A DNA stretch of 64,000 nucleotides from Desulfovibrio sp. (GCF_034006445.1 NZ_JAVESS010000006.1:1-64000), one strand, 5' to 3'. Positions 26,796 to 36,346 are shown, counted from the stretch's first letter. A program made the numbers and translations. Notes: a model not told the origin generated them from the letters alone.

Positions 26796-27450
26796 TCCAT
26801 ACCAGATCGTGAAAAAAATAGTAAAAGGAGTGTTAACAGCCTTATCTCACTTCGCCACTCTGTGCAAGTGGCGATTATTTCACAAAAAGTTGGAGGGTTA
26901 TGCCAATTTGCGCAGATTTGGCGCTGGTTTTGCGCGTCTACTTGCAATATGTGTAATAATTCACAGCAGTCTGGCAATAGTTTGAAGTACTGCAATTTGT
27001 GTGTTGGGTGTTCAATCAATCCGCTGTATGCTGTAATTAACTGTTTGCTCAAACAAAATTAGGTTAATCCATATACTGCAGTAAAATCCGGTCGTGCAAA
27101 AAAAATTGGTCGCTATCCTACAAAATTTCGCGCAGTAAAGAGCCCACGCCTGATCAAGAAATTCGTGCTACTAAAAATTTTTTTGGCCAATTGCACGTTT
27201 TTGTACCAAAAGAGCATGTGATTTATTTAATCACTGGAAAAACAGAGGACTATCGGTGCCCGGGGACACGGTGTTGTACCGCGTCGCATGGAGGGGGCGG
27301 AGGCGGAAAGGAGGCAGAAAGGCGCTCATGGCGCGAGCAGGAAAAAAGCGAATCCCCTGGTGCCTTGTGGAAAAACTGGGGCCGGGCTGAGAGCCGGGAC
27401 TGGCGTTGTACTTGGGATCCGCGGGTTTGAGCGTTGAACCGTGGCCGGGC

Positions 27451-27666
27451 TAGTCCGGGTACCGGACTCTGAGCTAGTCCGGGTACCGGACTCCGGGAAA
27501 GCCCGGTTATCAGGCTGCGGGCTAGTCCGGGTACCGGACTCTGAGCTAATCCGGGTACCGGACTCTGAGCTAATCCGGGTACCGGACTCTGAGCTAGTCC
27601 GGGTACCGGGCTCTGGGCTAGTCCGGGTACCGGACTCCGGGCTAGTCCGGGTATCGGACTCCGGGA
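27451..27666. repeat. Nine tandem 24-bp repeats, each a small palindrome
   Basis: Units start at 27451 and every 24 bp to 27643. The consensus is TAGTCCGGGTACCGGACT followed by CTGAGC. The third unit (27499) is strongly degenerate. Each unit contains AGTCCGG-N3-CCGGACT, a 7-bp inverted repeat. Because 24 is divisible by three, both strands show repetitive open frames, but no start site or family supports a protein. It lies 180 bp past the gpsA stop in a 1.1-kb gene-free gap. Confidence 0.85.
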
Positions 27667-27846
27667 AAGCGGGCAGGGGCAGTCAGGTTCGAGACGCCTG
27701 CCACACTGTCTCACGGGCCAACAGCGAGGGGGCAGTGCTGGCCCGGTATAGCCCCCCGGCAGGTCAGCCAGGCAACGCCCATTCAAGTATGGTCTGGAGC
27801 GTGCGTCAGCAGGCAAATGCCAGCGTTGGAGGCAGCGCCCGCTGGC

Positions 27847-28845
27847 CTATTCTTCGCGCAGTGTTCTGGCCATAAGGTCGCGCAACGCGGCCTGCGGACT
27901 TTGCCCTTCATACAAGATACTGTGTACCGCGTTTGTCAGGGGCGCGTCTACGCCAAGTTTTTTCGCCATGTCATAAATGGCGGCCGTGGTTTTGACGCCT
28001 TCTGCCACCATGCCGAGGCTTTGCGTAATATGGTCGAGCTTTTCTCCACGGCCAAGGCGCAGCCCCACCTGCCGGTTGCGGGAAAGATCGTCTGTGCAGG
28101 TAAGGGTGAGGTCGCCCAGACCCGAGAGGCCCATAAAGGTGTGCGCCTGCGCCCCACGGGCCACGCCAAGGCGGCTCATTTCAGCCAGCCCTCTGGTGAT
28201 GAGGGCCGCGCGGCTGTTGGCCCCCAGCCCCAGCCCGTCGCAGGTGCCAGCGGCAATGGCCATGACGTTTTTGAGCGCGCCGCCCATTTCCACGCCCATG
28301 ACGTCCGTGCTGGAGTAGCAACGAAAGGCGGGGCCGGAAAAAATGTCGCGCAGATAACAGCCAAGGGCTTCATCGTAGGCGGCCATGACCACGGCCGTGG
28401 GCAGGTCGCGCAATACGTCCGCCGCAAAGGAGGGGCCGGACAGCACCGCATAACGGGGGTTCAGGCGGCCGAGAGCCTGCGAGGTCATTTCCGAGCAGGT
28501 GGCCAGCGAACCGGTTTCAATGCCCTTGGCCGCATTGACCAAAATGGCCCTGGGTTGAAAGTGGCGGGCCTGTTCCGTGAGCCAGCCGCGCAACTGCTGG
28601 CAGGGCACGGCCAGCACGACCAGAGGGCGGTCCAGGGCAGCCGGGTCTGTGGTGGCCACAAGCCGCTCGTCAAGGGGCAGGCCCGGCAGGTAACGGGGAT
28701 TTTCGTGCCTTTCGTTGATGGCCGTGGCCACGGACGCGTTCCGCATCCAGAGGCAGACATGGTGCCCGCCACGGGCCAGAAGATGCCCCAGGGCCGTGCC
28801 CCAGCTGCCGCCGCCAGCCACACATATGGAAATTTTTTCAGACAT
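27847..28845 (-). CDS. gpsA: NAD(P)-dependent glycerol-3-phosphate dehydrogenase
   Basis: 332 residues, usual length. The N-terminal Rossmann fold is VAGGGSWGTALGHLLA. The catalytic Lys lies in NAAKGIE, and LSGPSFAADV with GNVMAIA-like ALKNVMAIAAG completes the GpsA signature. It reduces dihydroxyacetone phosphate to sn-glycerol-3-phosphate, the backbone of phospholipids. It starts 8 bp after the Csd4-like gene, which presumably shares its promoter. Confidence 0.95.
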   Translation of the reverse strand: MSEKISICVAGGGSWGTALGHLLARGGHHVCLWMRNASVATAINERHENPRYLPGLPLDERLVATTDPAALDRPLVVLAVPCQQLRGWLTEQARHFQPRAILVNAAKGIETGSLATCSEMTSQALGRLNPRYAVLSGPSFAADVLRDLPTAVVMAAYDEALGCYLRDIFSGPAFRCYSSTDVMGVEMGGALKNVMAIAAGTCDGLGLGANSRAALITRGLAEMSRLGVARGAQAHTFMGLSGLGDLTLTCTDDLSRNRQVGLRLGRGEKLDHITQSLGMVAEGVKTTAAIYDMAKKLGVDAPLTNAVHSILYEGQSPQAALRDLMARTLREE

Positions 28846-28853
28846 TCTCGTTC

Positions 28854-30326
28854 TCAGAAGCCCAGGGACGATTCCGGGCCGGGCCGGTCGGGCAGGGCGT
28901 CAGCGTTACGGGCCATACGTGGCCTGTTGGGGCTGTTTTGCCTGCCATTATCAAAATATACCAGAAACATGCCGCTAAAAAGTTGCTTGCGGTAAACCTC
29001 GACCCGGAACAGCTTGCCCTGCTTGTCTACTGAAAAGCGCGGCATGAAGTCCTTGAGGCGCAGTTCCACGCCAGCCTCGTCGGGCTGACCGTTGTCAAAG
29101 CCAATGGCATTGACCCTGTAGCCGTCCAGAGGGCGAACCTGGAAGGAGTCGTCAACATACAGCACCTGCCCGAAGGAAACCGTCTTGTCCTGGCCGTCCA
29201 CTTTTACGGGCACGGCGTCAAGGCTGCTGTCCACCTCGCGCCATTCGGGCCGGATGAGCGTCAGCATGCGGTTGCCGTAATGTACGCAAAACTGACCTTC
29301 GCCGCCTTGGGCGCAGGGCAGAACCGCCATGATTGGCTTGGTGGGCACGGCCTGGGCCGGGCCGCTTCTGGGCAGGGGCAGAAAGTTGATGGCCGGGCGG
29401 GCGTCTTCAAGCGGGAGAAAGACGCGGTTGTCGGCAAAGGAAACGGCAAGATTGTCCTGCAGCGCTCCGCGCACGCCTTCGGGCGTGAGGGCAAAGGCGC
29501 GGCTGAAGTCCACGCCCGCCTGCTGCAGAAAGGACTCAATCATCAATAAATGATAATAGGCGCGCAGCTCGACGGGAAATTCCTTGCTGGCCTCAAGGCC
29601 GAAGGCGGCTTTGCCCCGAAGCACGGCATAATAGGAAAGGCTCCTTTCCATCTCGTGGTCGCCGGCGGCGGTATTGGTGTTATGGACGTGCAGACGGTGC
29701 CCCGCCTGCATGAGCGCCTTGTTGGCGGCATTTGCGGCTTTGTCGGCCTCGGCCTCCAGCGCGCCCATGAAAGCTCCCGGCAGTTCCGTCTGGTCAATGA
29801 TGACCGACTGTCCCCAGCGGGCGGGATTGCGCAGTTTGTCTTCGTAGGTGTGACGGTAGTAGCCGCTGCCGTCATGCAGGTTGAGCACAAGGCCCACCTG
29901 CGGATGGTCAATGAGATCCTGAATACGGCGCACTGTGGCAAATTCGGGGTCTGTTGCGTCCAGGCGGGCGAACTTGCGGTTCATATCCCCATACAGGCCG
30001 CGCGACCGCTTGATAATACTGGGAAAATTCAGATTGGGCACTACCCACACGCTGCCGTTTTCCATGCGGTAATGGGTGGTCAGCAGCGTGGCGGCGGAAA
30101 AGCCCCCCGGCTCATCGCCCTGAATGCCCCCCACCACCAGCACGGTGCGTGGGCCTTCGCCCAGGCGGATGACGGTAAAGTCCAGAGGAAAGCTCTCCTG
30201 CGCCAGAGCCGTGCCCGCAAAGCAGAAAAGGGCGCAGCTCAGGAACAGGCCCGCAAGGCCCGTGCCTGTCAGGAGTCTGCCCTCGCGGCGGAGGCGGTTC
30301 AGAAAAAGCTTTGTATATGCCTGCAT
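28854..30326 (-). CDS. csd4: Csd4-like M99 murein D,L-carboxypeptidase
   Basis: About 490 residues with a signal peptide (hydrophobic 20-45, cleavage near TALAQ). The whole chain follows Helicobacter pylori Csd4: GGIQGDEPGG supplies the unusual Gln and the Glu zinc ligands, LNLHDGSGYYR the His, and LEASKEFP the catalytic Glu. The C-terminal domains found in Csd4 also align. Csd4 trims murein tripeptides to dipeptides in the periplasm and sets helical cell curvature, which fits a vibrioid cell. The frame is open to 30362; ATG 30326 gives a normal signal peptide, though neither start has a clear ribosome-binding site. Confidence 0.85.
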   Translation of the reverse strand: MQAYTKLFLNRLRREGRLLTGTGLAGLFLSCALFCFAGTALAQESFPLDFTVIRLGEGPRTVLVVGGIQGDEPGGFSAATLLTTHYRMENGSVWVVPNLNFPSIIKRSRGLYGDMNRKFARLDATDPEFATVRRIQDLIDHPQVGLVLNLHDGSGYYRHTYEDKLRNPARWGQSVIIDQTELPGAFMGALEAEADKAANAANKALMQAGHRLHVHNTNTAAGDHEMERSLSYYAVLRGKAAFGLEASKEFPVELRAYYHLLMIESFLQQAGVDFSRAFALTPEGVRGALQDNLAVSFADNRVFLPLEDARPAINFLPLPRSGPAQAVPTKPIMAVLPCAQGGEGQFCVHYGNRMLTLIRPEWREVDSSLDAVPVKVDGQDKTVSFGQVLYVDDSFQVRPLDGYRVNAIGFDNGQPDEAGVELRLKDFMPRFSVDKQGKLFRVEVYRKQLFSGMFLVYFDNGRQNSPNRPRMARNADALPDRPGPESSLGF

Positions 30327-30431
30327 AGTGCTGTGGGGTTGTCTGCGGGCCAGATGGAACATTGGCCTATATAACTACGGCATTCGGCCGCAAACGGCAA
30401 GATACCGGGGCGTTGCGGGCGAAATAAAGAA

Positions 30432-30477
30432 AGGGCCAGCGCCGGTTTCTCCCTCTGGAGCGTCAGGCGTTGGCCCT
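30432..30477 (-). terminator. Terminator after copZ
   Basis: AGGGCCAGCGCC and GGCGTTGGCCCT form a 12-bp stem with one G-U pair, around a 22-nt loop. On the minus strand it is followed by TTCTTTATTTC. It lies about 75 bp past the copZ stop. Confidence 0.65.
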
Positions 30478-30551
30478 GATGACCTGGCCCTGATGTTTAG
30501 GGCCCAGATGACCTGGCCCAGATGGTATGGGCCGGGACGTTCTCGGCCTGT

Positions 30552-30749
30552 CTATTCGGGATCAAAGCCGATGTTGCTTATGGCCGTGCGCAGGGCGTCC
30601 ATATCCACCGGGCCGTCTTCTTCATAGCGCAGAACTTTTTCGTCCAGATCCACCAGCGGATTCTTCACGCCGGGGATCTTGCCAGCGGCTTCTTCCACCG
30701 CGCTCTTGCAGTGGCCGCAACGCATGCCATTGACTTTCAGGCTTTTCAT
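30552..30749 (-). CDS. copZ: CopZ-like heavy-metal-associated domain protein
   Basis: 65 residues, a single HMA domain with the metal-binding NGMRCGHCKSAV motif. It is a cytoplasmic copper chaperone by family and passes Cu(I) to the adjacent CopA. It is divergent from copA; the 85 bp between the two starts should hold both promoters. The small size is normal for CopZ. Confidence 0.9.
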   Translation of the reverse strand: MKSLKVNGMRCGHCKSAVEEAAGKIPGVKNPLVDLDEKVLRYEEDGPVDMDALRTAISNIGFDPE

Positions 30750-30834
30750 CGTATCCTCCTTGGGAATCCATTTTCAATTTCGTAGTGCCGCGAGTTTACG
30801 CGCCACCCTGGTAAATGACAAGCCGGAGGAAGAA

Positions 30835-33186
30835 ATGAGCGAGGCCAATGCGCAAAACGACGCCGCCAACGAGGCATGCCCCCTGAAATTCGACATAGGG
30901 GGAATGCACTGCGCGGCCTGCTCGTCCCGCATCGAACGTGTGGTCGGTCGTATGGAAGGTGTGGAGAAAATCAGCGTCAACCTTGCCACCGCCAAGGCCG
31001 AGGTGTGGGCCAGCCCCGGCCAGGAAGAAGCGGTGCAGCACGAGATCATGGATCGCGTGGCCACGCTGGGCTTCAGCGCCACCCCTGCCGCTGATGACGA
31101 CGCCTCCGCCGAGTTTGCCGAAAACAAGGCCAAAGCGCTCAAGGATGCACGCCAGCGCCTGGGTCGTCTTGTGCCCATGGTCTGCTTTGCGGTGCCCCTG
31201 CTTGTGGTGTCCATGGGGCACATGATGGGGCTCAGTCTGCCGCACTGGATGGATCCCCATGCCGCGCCGCGCACCTTCATGCTCATACAGCTTTTTCTGA
31301 GCCTGCCCATTGTCTGGCTTGGACGGCATTTCTATGTGGACGGCATCCGCGCGCTGCTGCGCAAGGCTCCTGCCATGGACAGCCTGGTGGCCGTGGGCAC
31401 GGGCGCTGCCTTCATCTACAGCCTGGTCAACACTGTTCTTGGTCTCATGGGCGTTGACCCTGTGACGCGGGCCATGAACCTGTATTATGAGTCGGCGGCA
31501 GTGCTGCTGACCATGATAGAACTGGGGCAGTTTCTTGAAGCCACGGCCAAGCGCAAGGCTGGCGACGCCATGGGCGCGCTCATGAGCCTCACGCCGGAAA
31601 CGGCCCTGCGGCTCGATCCTGACAACGAGGCCCTGCCGCCCCGGGAAGTCGCGGTGTCGGCCCTGAAGGCTGGCGATCACCTGCTGCTCAGGCCCGGTGG
31701 ACGTGTGCCTGTGGACGGCGAAGTGCTCACGGGCAAAAGCGCCGTGGACCTTTCCCTGCTCACAGGCGAATCCATCCCTGTTGCCGTCGTCCCCGGCGAC
31801 AAGCTGGTGGCGGGCAGCGTCAATGGCGAAGGTTCGCTTACCCTGCGGGCCGACGCCGTGGGCCGCAACACGCGGCTTGCACGCATCATCCGTCTGGTGC
31901 GCGAAGCCCAGGGCAGCAAGGCCCCCATCGCCCGCCTGGCAGACCGCGTCAGCTACTACTTCGTGCCCGCCGTCATGCTCTACGCCGTGCTGGCCGCCCT
32001 GGCCTGGCTGGTGTTCAGTTCCGAGCCAATCACAACGCCGCTCACCGTCTTTGTGGCCGTGCTGGTCATGGCCTGCCCCTGCGCCATGGGGCTGGCGACG
32101 CCCATGTCCATCATGGTGGGCACGGGGCGCGGGGCGCAGCTTGGCGTGCTTATCAAGAACGGCGCTGCTCTGGAGCAGGCCGGGCACATCAACGTCCTTG
32201 CCGTGGACAAAACCGGCACCCTCACAACGGGCAAGCCCGTGCTCACGGGCGTAACCCTGCTGGAAGGCGCGCAGGGGCTGGACGAAAACGGCCTGCTGTC
32301 CCTTGCGGCAGCTCTTGAGGCCCGTTCCGAGCATCCTCTGGCCCAGGCCCTGATCAAGGCCGGGCACGACCGCAATCTGCCCGCCTGCCGCGTTGAGGAA
32401 GTGGTGGTCGCACCCGGCATGGGCATAGCGGGCGACGTCTTTTGCGCTGACGTGCCCCGTCACGTGGCCGTGGGCAACCGCGCCTTTATGAAGGAATACG
32501 GTCTTGCGGTTTCCGACGACATCTCCGGCAAGCTGGCCGTGCTGGCCGAGGCTGGCCAGACGCCCCTGCTGCTGGCCCTTGGCCGTGGCGAGGAGGCCCG
32601 CCTGGCGGGCATTCTGGCCCTGGCCGACGCCATCCGCCCCGAATCGCCCTCTGTGGTGGCCCGTCTGCAACAGATGGGCGTGCGCGTGGTCATGCTCACG
32701 GGCGACAATGAACGCACCGCCAGAGCCGTGGCGGCCAAGGTCGGCGTGGACGAAGTGGCCGCCGGACTTCTGCCCGCAGAAAAGGCCGACTATGTACGCC
32801 GCCTGCAGGAGCAGGGGCATGTGGTAGGCATGGTGGGAGACGGCATCAACGACGCGCCCGCCCTGGCCCTGGCCAATGTGGGCATGGCTGTGGGCACGGG
32901 AGTGGACGTCAGCGCCGAAGCCGGGGATATCGTGCTCATGCGCGGCGGCATGGAAGCCGTTTTGACGGCCCTGGCGCTTTCACGCGCCACCATGCGCAAT
33001 ATCCGGCAAAACCTGTTCTGGGCTTTTGGCTACAACGTCCTTGGGCTGCCAGTGGCGGCGGGCCTGCTGCACGTTTTTGGCGGCCCCATGCTTTCGCCCA
33101 TGATAGCGGGTACGGCCATGGCCCTCTCTTCCGTCTCTGTCGTCACCAACGCCCTGCGCTTGCGCTTTTTCAGGATAGAAAAGTAG
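30835..33186 (+). CDS. copA: Copper-exporting P1B-type ATPase CopA
   Basis: 783 residues. A single N-terminal HMA domain (GGMHCAACSSRIERV) precedes eight membrane helices. The metal-binding CPC is in VMACPCAMGLATP, the phosphorylated Asp in DKTGTLTTGKP, the SEHPL motif in LEARSEHPLAQAL, and the hinge in GDGINDAPALA. It exports Cu(I) from the cytoplasm with ATP. The frame stays open upstream, but that would run into copZ on the other strand; GGAGGA at 30825-30830 places the start at ATG 30835. A family 3 hairpin follows the stop. Confidence 0.95.
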   Translation: MSEANAQNDAANEACPLKFDIGGMHCAACSSRIERVVGRMEGVEKISVNLATAKAEVWASPGQEEAVQHEIMDRVATLGFSATPAADDDASAEFAENKAKALKDARQRLGRLVPMVCFAVPLLVVSMGHMMGLSLPHWMDPHAAPRTFMLIQLFLSLPIVWLGRHFYVDGIRALLRKAPAMDSLVAVGTGAAFIYSLVNTVLGLMGVDPVTRAMNLYYESAAVLLTMIELGQFLEATAKRKAGDAMGALMSLTPETALRLDPDNEALPPREVAVSALKAGDHLLLRPGGRVPVDGEVLTGKSAVDLSLLTGESIPVAVVPGDKLVAGSVNGEGSLTLRADAVGRNTRLARIIRLVREAQGSKAPIARLADRVSYYFVPAVMLYAVLAALAWLVFSSEPITTPLTVFVAVLVMACPCAMGLATPMSIMVGTGRGAQLGVLIKNGAALEQAGHINVLAVDKTGTLTTGKPVLTGVTLLEGAQGLDENGLLSLAAALEARSEHPLAQALIKAGHDRNLPACRVEEVVVAPGMGIAGDVFCADVPRHVAVGNRAFMKEYGLAVSDDISGKLAVLAEAGQTPLLLALGRGEEARLAGILALADAIRPESPSVVARLQQMGVRVVMLTGDNERTARAVAAKVGVDEVAAGLLPAEKADYVRRLQEQGHVVGMVGDGINDAPALALANVGMAVGTGVDVSAEAGDIVLMRGGMEAVLTALALSRATMRNIRQNLFWAFGYNVLGLPVAAGLLHVFGGPMLSPMIAGTAMALSSVSVVTNALRLRFFRIEK

Positions 33187-33230
33187 GCGCGCCTTGCTGT
33201 GAAATCAGCGAACTATGAGGTTGGAAGAAC

Positions 33231-33296
33231 TTTGTGGGGGAGGGACCCTTTTGTAAAAGGGTCTCCTCCCCCACACCCCCTCCCCCTAAAACTTTT
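33231..33296 (+). repeat. Dispersed GC hairpin, family 3, copy 2
   Basis: Reads TTTGTGGGGGAGGGACCC, TTTTGTAAAA, GGGTCTCCTCCCCCACA, C-rich tail, CCCCTAAAACTTTT on the plus strand. It lies 44 bp past copA and in the same sense as copA. Confidence 0.8.
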
Positions 33297-33403
33297 GTCG
33301 GGTTGTGCGGTATTATAAGGATTTTCTGGTCTGAAAAGGGGGGAGAGACAGCCGTACTGACATCACGCCATCGTAGACGGTGTTTGCCCAATGCGCCTGC
33401 ATA

Positions 33404-33444
33404 GCAAAAGCCCGCTCCTGCCGAAAACGGCGGAGCGGGCTTTG
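33404..33444. terminator. Bidirectional terminator between copA and the Hpt gene
   Basis: Stem AAAGCCCGCTC with GAGCGGGCTTT, and an inner GCCG/CGGC pair around an AAAA loop. It is followed by TTTTGC on the minus strand and TTTGC on the plus strand. It lies 28 bp past the Hpt gene stop in a convergent gap. Confidence 0.75.
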
Positions 33445-33471
33445 CTTCGTGTCGGGATGTCTACGCCGGAA

Positions 33472-33810
33472 CTACTGGGTCATGAAGGCGTGCATGGTCA
33501 CGAGGGTTTCCATAACGGTGGTGCTGAAATGGCTGAGGGCGCGGCTTGTATCCGCCCCGGCCTTGATGGCCATCTCCAGCTCCAGCGCAGCGGAGGCCAA
33601 CGCCTTGGCCCCAAGGTTGGCGGCAACTCCCTTGGTGTTGTGCACCAGTTGCCGGGCCTCTTCTGCATTGCCGTTTTTCAGGGCCACGCCCACCTTGTCA
33701 GGGGTGTCGCGTTCCGTCTCGATGAACTTGCCCAACAGTTTGACATAAAGATCGCGTTTGTCGAGCACACGGGTCATGGCTTCTTTCCAGTCCAGTAATT
33801 CCTCGCTCAT
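33472..33810 (-). CDS. Stand-alone Hpt phosphotransfer protein
   Basis: 112 residues. The helix LVHNTKGVAANLGA is the Hpt signature with the phospho-accepting His and the downstream Lys-Gly. Such single-domain proteins shuttle phosphoryl groups between hybrid sensor kinases and response regulators. No partner kinase is in the window. The frame is open to 33927, but AAGGA before ATG 33810 and the family boundary support the shorter start. The 386 bp upstream to the amidohydrolase stop contain no recognisable feature. Confidence 0.85.
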   Translation of the reverse strand: MSEELLDWKEAMTRVLDKRDLYVKLLGKFIETERDTPDKVGVALKNGNAEEARQLVHNTKGVAANLGAKALASAALELEMAIKAGADTSRALSHFSTTVMETLVTMHAFMTQ

Positions 33811-34196
33811 TTTTTCCTTCTTGGCGCAGGTTGATGACAGGCGGTAGACACCGCCGGGGCCACTGCACAGCAATGACCCCAGTAGTTGTAACCGTACAAA
33901 TCTGGGATGCGCGAATACTGCCAGCAAGATTTTATGATGACAATAACTTTATTGACCCGAGAAGTGGGAATTCTCAAAACAGCACTGTCCTCCCGCCCCT
34001 CAATGGCGGTGAAAACGTCTGTGGGCGCGCAAAAACGGGAATGCAGAAAAGTTGCGACAAAAAACGCGGTAAAACCTGTTTGTTCCCACAGTCATTGGAT
34101 TTGGAGTCGTTCAGCAAATATAGGGCAGGGTATGTGACGGGGCAAAAATTCGTGATGCTCGCATGGGCAAGGTGTCCGGCCCGGACTCGCGCGGCC

Positions 34197-35444
34197 TCAG
34201 TAGGTGAGGGCGTCAGGCAGGACGCAGAAGTCTGCGGGACTGCCCGGCTCCAGACGGCCCGCGCCGCTCTGGAGCATGTTGAGGGCCTCCGCCCCGTTAA
34301 TGGTCATGAGGCGCACCAGGGCCTCGGGGGGAACATCAAGATGTTCTCGCAGCCATACGGCCTCCTGCCGCACGTCAAGGTCGCGGTTGCTGGTCAGACC
34401 GTCGGTGCCGAGGCAGAGCAGGCAGCCGCTTTCAAGCAGGTCGCGCACCGGCGGTACCCCAAGCCCAAGGTTGCGGTTCGAGCGCGGGCACAGGCACAGG
34501 GCCGCTCCGCTGGCGGCCAGCACTTCCACTTCCTGCGCGTCCAGTTGCGTGCCGTGTACGGCCAGGGTTCCCGCATCCAGAAGCCCCAGCTTGAAGGCAT
34601 AGGCCAGGGGGCGCAGGCCGGGGGCCTGCCAGTCCGCAGGCAGCACCACAGAGTCGTAGCACTGGCGCAGGGGGCCGTCGCCCGTGGTGAGCAGCTGTGT
34701 TTCCTCCGGCGATTCGGCCAGATGAAAGCTGAAAATGCGACCCATGCGGACGCAGTCCTGTTTGGCGGCGCGCAGAATGTCCGGCCCGGTGGAGTAGAGC
34801 GCGTGCCCTCCGGGGGCGCAGCGGGCAGCCAGAAAAGGATCGTCTTCCAGCGCCTGGCGGCAGCGGGGCGGCCAGGGACGCACGCCGTCGGCAAAGGGCG
34901 CGCCAAAGCCGAACCATTCGCAAAAGTGGTTCACGGCAAGCCCGGCTTCACGGCAGGCGGCGTCAGCCAGCAGCATGCCGCCGGGCAGTGAGCCGGTGAT
35001 ATTGCCCGCGTACAGGGTTCCCGTGCCCGCCATATGGGCGCAGGCATTTTCAGCCGCCTCCGGGTCCGGGGCTTCGCGCAGCAGGGGAATGAGGCTTTGC
35101 AGCCAGGCCGTGAACCCCTTGCCCCAGCGGGTGCGTTCCGCCAGGTGGGAAAGCTCCAGATGGGTGTGGGCGTTGACGCAGGCGGGGGCCAGACACACTG
35201 GGCCGAGATCGCGCACCAGAGCGCCAGCAGGCGCAGCCCCTGCCGACCAGGGGCGTACCTCGTCCACCATGCCGTCACGCACAATGAGCACGGCATTGTC
35301 GATTTTTTTCAGGGGGGCGAACAGGCGCGCGCCTCTGGCCGGATCCTCGCCCGCCAGGGTGACGATGCTTCTGGCCCTGATGGCCAGCACCTGATGTGCC
35401 CTGCCTTCAGGGTTGGAATCGGGAGCGTATGCGGCGGGCGACAT
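34197..35444 (-). CDS. Metal-dependent amidohydrolase (chlorohydrolase / cytosine-deaminase-like)
   Basis: 415 residues, composite-domain amidohydrolase. The metal site motifs are VNAHTHLE, FSFHLAESPEE, LAVHGTQL and LGTDGLTSN. This pattern belongs to the AtzA/TrzN and S-adenosylhomocysteine/aminofutalosine deaminase group, enzymes that deaminate purine-type bases or nucleosides. Because organisms of this kind often make menaquinone through futalosine, an aminofutalosine deaminase is a candidate, but nothing in the sequence decides it and no mqn genes are adjacent. It starts 9 bp after the YitT gene, so it is in an operon with YitT and the TauE-like gene. Confidence 0.8.
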   Translation of the reverse strand: MSPAAYAPDSNPEGRAHQVLAIRARSIVTLAGEDPARGARLFAPLKKIDNAVLIVRDGMVDEVRPWSAGAAPAGALVRDLGPVCLAPACVNAHTHLELSHLAERTRWGKGFTAWLQSLIPLLREAPDPEAAENACAHMAGTGTLYAGNITGSLPGGMLLADAACREAGLAVNHFCEWFGFGAPFADGVRPWPPRCRQALEDDPFLAARCAPGGHALYSTGPDILRAAKQDCVRMGRIFSFHLAESPEETQLLTTGDGPLRQCYDSVVLPADWQAPGLRPLAYAFKLGLLDAGTLAVHGTQLDAQEVEVLAASGAALCLCPRSNRNLGLGVPPVRDLLESGCLLCLGTDGLTSNRDLDVRQEAVWLREHLDVPPEALVRLMTINGAEALNMLQSGAGRLEPGSPADFCVLPDALTY

Positions 35445-35453
35445 GCGTTGCTC

Positions 35454-36320
35454 CTACCTGCTCCTGCGTGCGAACTGCCCGCCGGAAACGTAAAAGGTGT
35501 TTTCGACAATGAAAAGGGCGTTGCGGTCAATGCTGAAGACCAGATTTTCCAGACGCTTGAGGGCAATGTTGTTGGTGACTGTGAGCAGGATTTCGCGGTC
35601 AGAGCCGGAGTAGGCCCCCTTGCCCCGCAACATGGTTGCGCCAAAGCGTTCCGTCACCAGTATGGCCTCGCTGATCTCTTCGCCGTGATCGGAAATGATG
35701 AAGACCAGTTTGCGCCGGTTGAACATGCCCAGCACGTATTCAAGCGCGTTGGACGAAATAAACATCATGATCATGGATGCAATAATAAGATCAAAGGGCA
35801 GGCGGTAGGCCCCCAGCAGAAAAAGCAGGCCGTTGAAAATGACGTTGAACTGTCCGATGGAAAAATTCCAGCGGTCCTTGAGCACAACGGCGATAACGTC
35901 CGTGCCGCCGCCGCTGCCAAGAGTCCGCAGCATCAGCCCCCCGGCGGTGCCGTGCAGCACGCCGCCCACCACCGCTGCATACAGTTCGCTTTGCAGAGGG
36001 ATGGTGAAATTGATGAAAAAGCCAAAGATCGTCGTACACAGGGTGCCGTAGGCCGTGTAGAGGAGAAAGCGTTTTCCGACAAAAAACCAGCCGAAAAGAT
36101 AAATGGGCACGCAAAACATGGCGTACCACAAAAGGGGCGTGAGCGTTCCTGTCCAGTAATTGGTGAGCAGGGCCACGCCCATGATGCCCCCGGCGAGAAA
36201 ATCGTGGGGGGCTGCAACGCTCTGGATGCAGGTGGCGGTAAGCAGCCCGCCCAAGGTCAGCAGGACGAGGTTCCACCAGACTGATTCAGCCAGTTTGTGG
36301 TTGTAGGAATAGAGTTTCAT
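35454..36320 (-). CDS. YitT-family membrane protein
   Basis: 288 residues. Five or six membrane helices (from about 15 to 200) are followed by a cytoplasmic C-terminal DUF2179 domain of about 80 residues (VFIISDHGEEISEAIL, GKGAYSGSDREILLTV). The glycine-rich helix GGIMGVALLTNYW and GGGTDVIAV are characteristic. The biochemical function of YitT proteins is not known; DUF2179 may be a regulatory ligand-binding domain. It starts 26 bp after the TauE-like gene. Confidence 0.85.
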   Translation of the reverse strand: MKLYSYNHKLAESVWWNLVLLTLGGLLTATCIQSVAAPHDFLAGGIMGVALLTNYWTGTLTPLLWYAMFCVPIYLFGWFFVGKRFLLYTAYGTLCTTIFGFFINFTIPLQSELYAAVVGGVLHGTAGGLMLRTLGSGGGTDVIAVVLKDRWNFSIGQFNVIFNGLLFLLGAYRLPFDLIIASMIMMFISSNALEYVLGMFNRRKLVFIISDHGEEISEAILVTERFGATMLRGKGAYSGSDREILLTVTNNIALKRLENLVFSIDRNALFIVENTFYVSGGQFARRSR

Positions 36321-36346
36321 GTTCCTATCTTGTCAGCAATTAAGGT

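Noticed and set aside
23091-27062. A 1323-codon open frame on the plus strand
   Set aside because: It lies antisense to cooM, whose conserved membrane motifs are unmistakable. The opposite frame is His/Gln/Gly-rich and shows no family, a usual shadow of GC-biased codons.
27451-27666. Possible CRISPR array
   Set aside because: The units are contiguous with no unique spacers, and no cas genes are near.
27250-27875. Frames encoding repeated LVRVPDSE or PVPGLAQS
   Set aside because: They are translations of the 24-bp array on each strand; no start site and no expected secretion signal.
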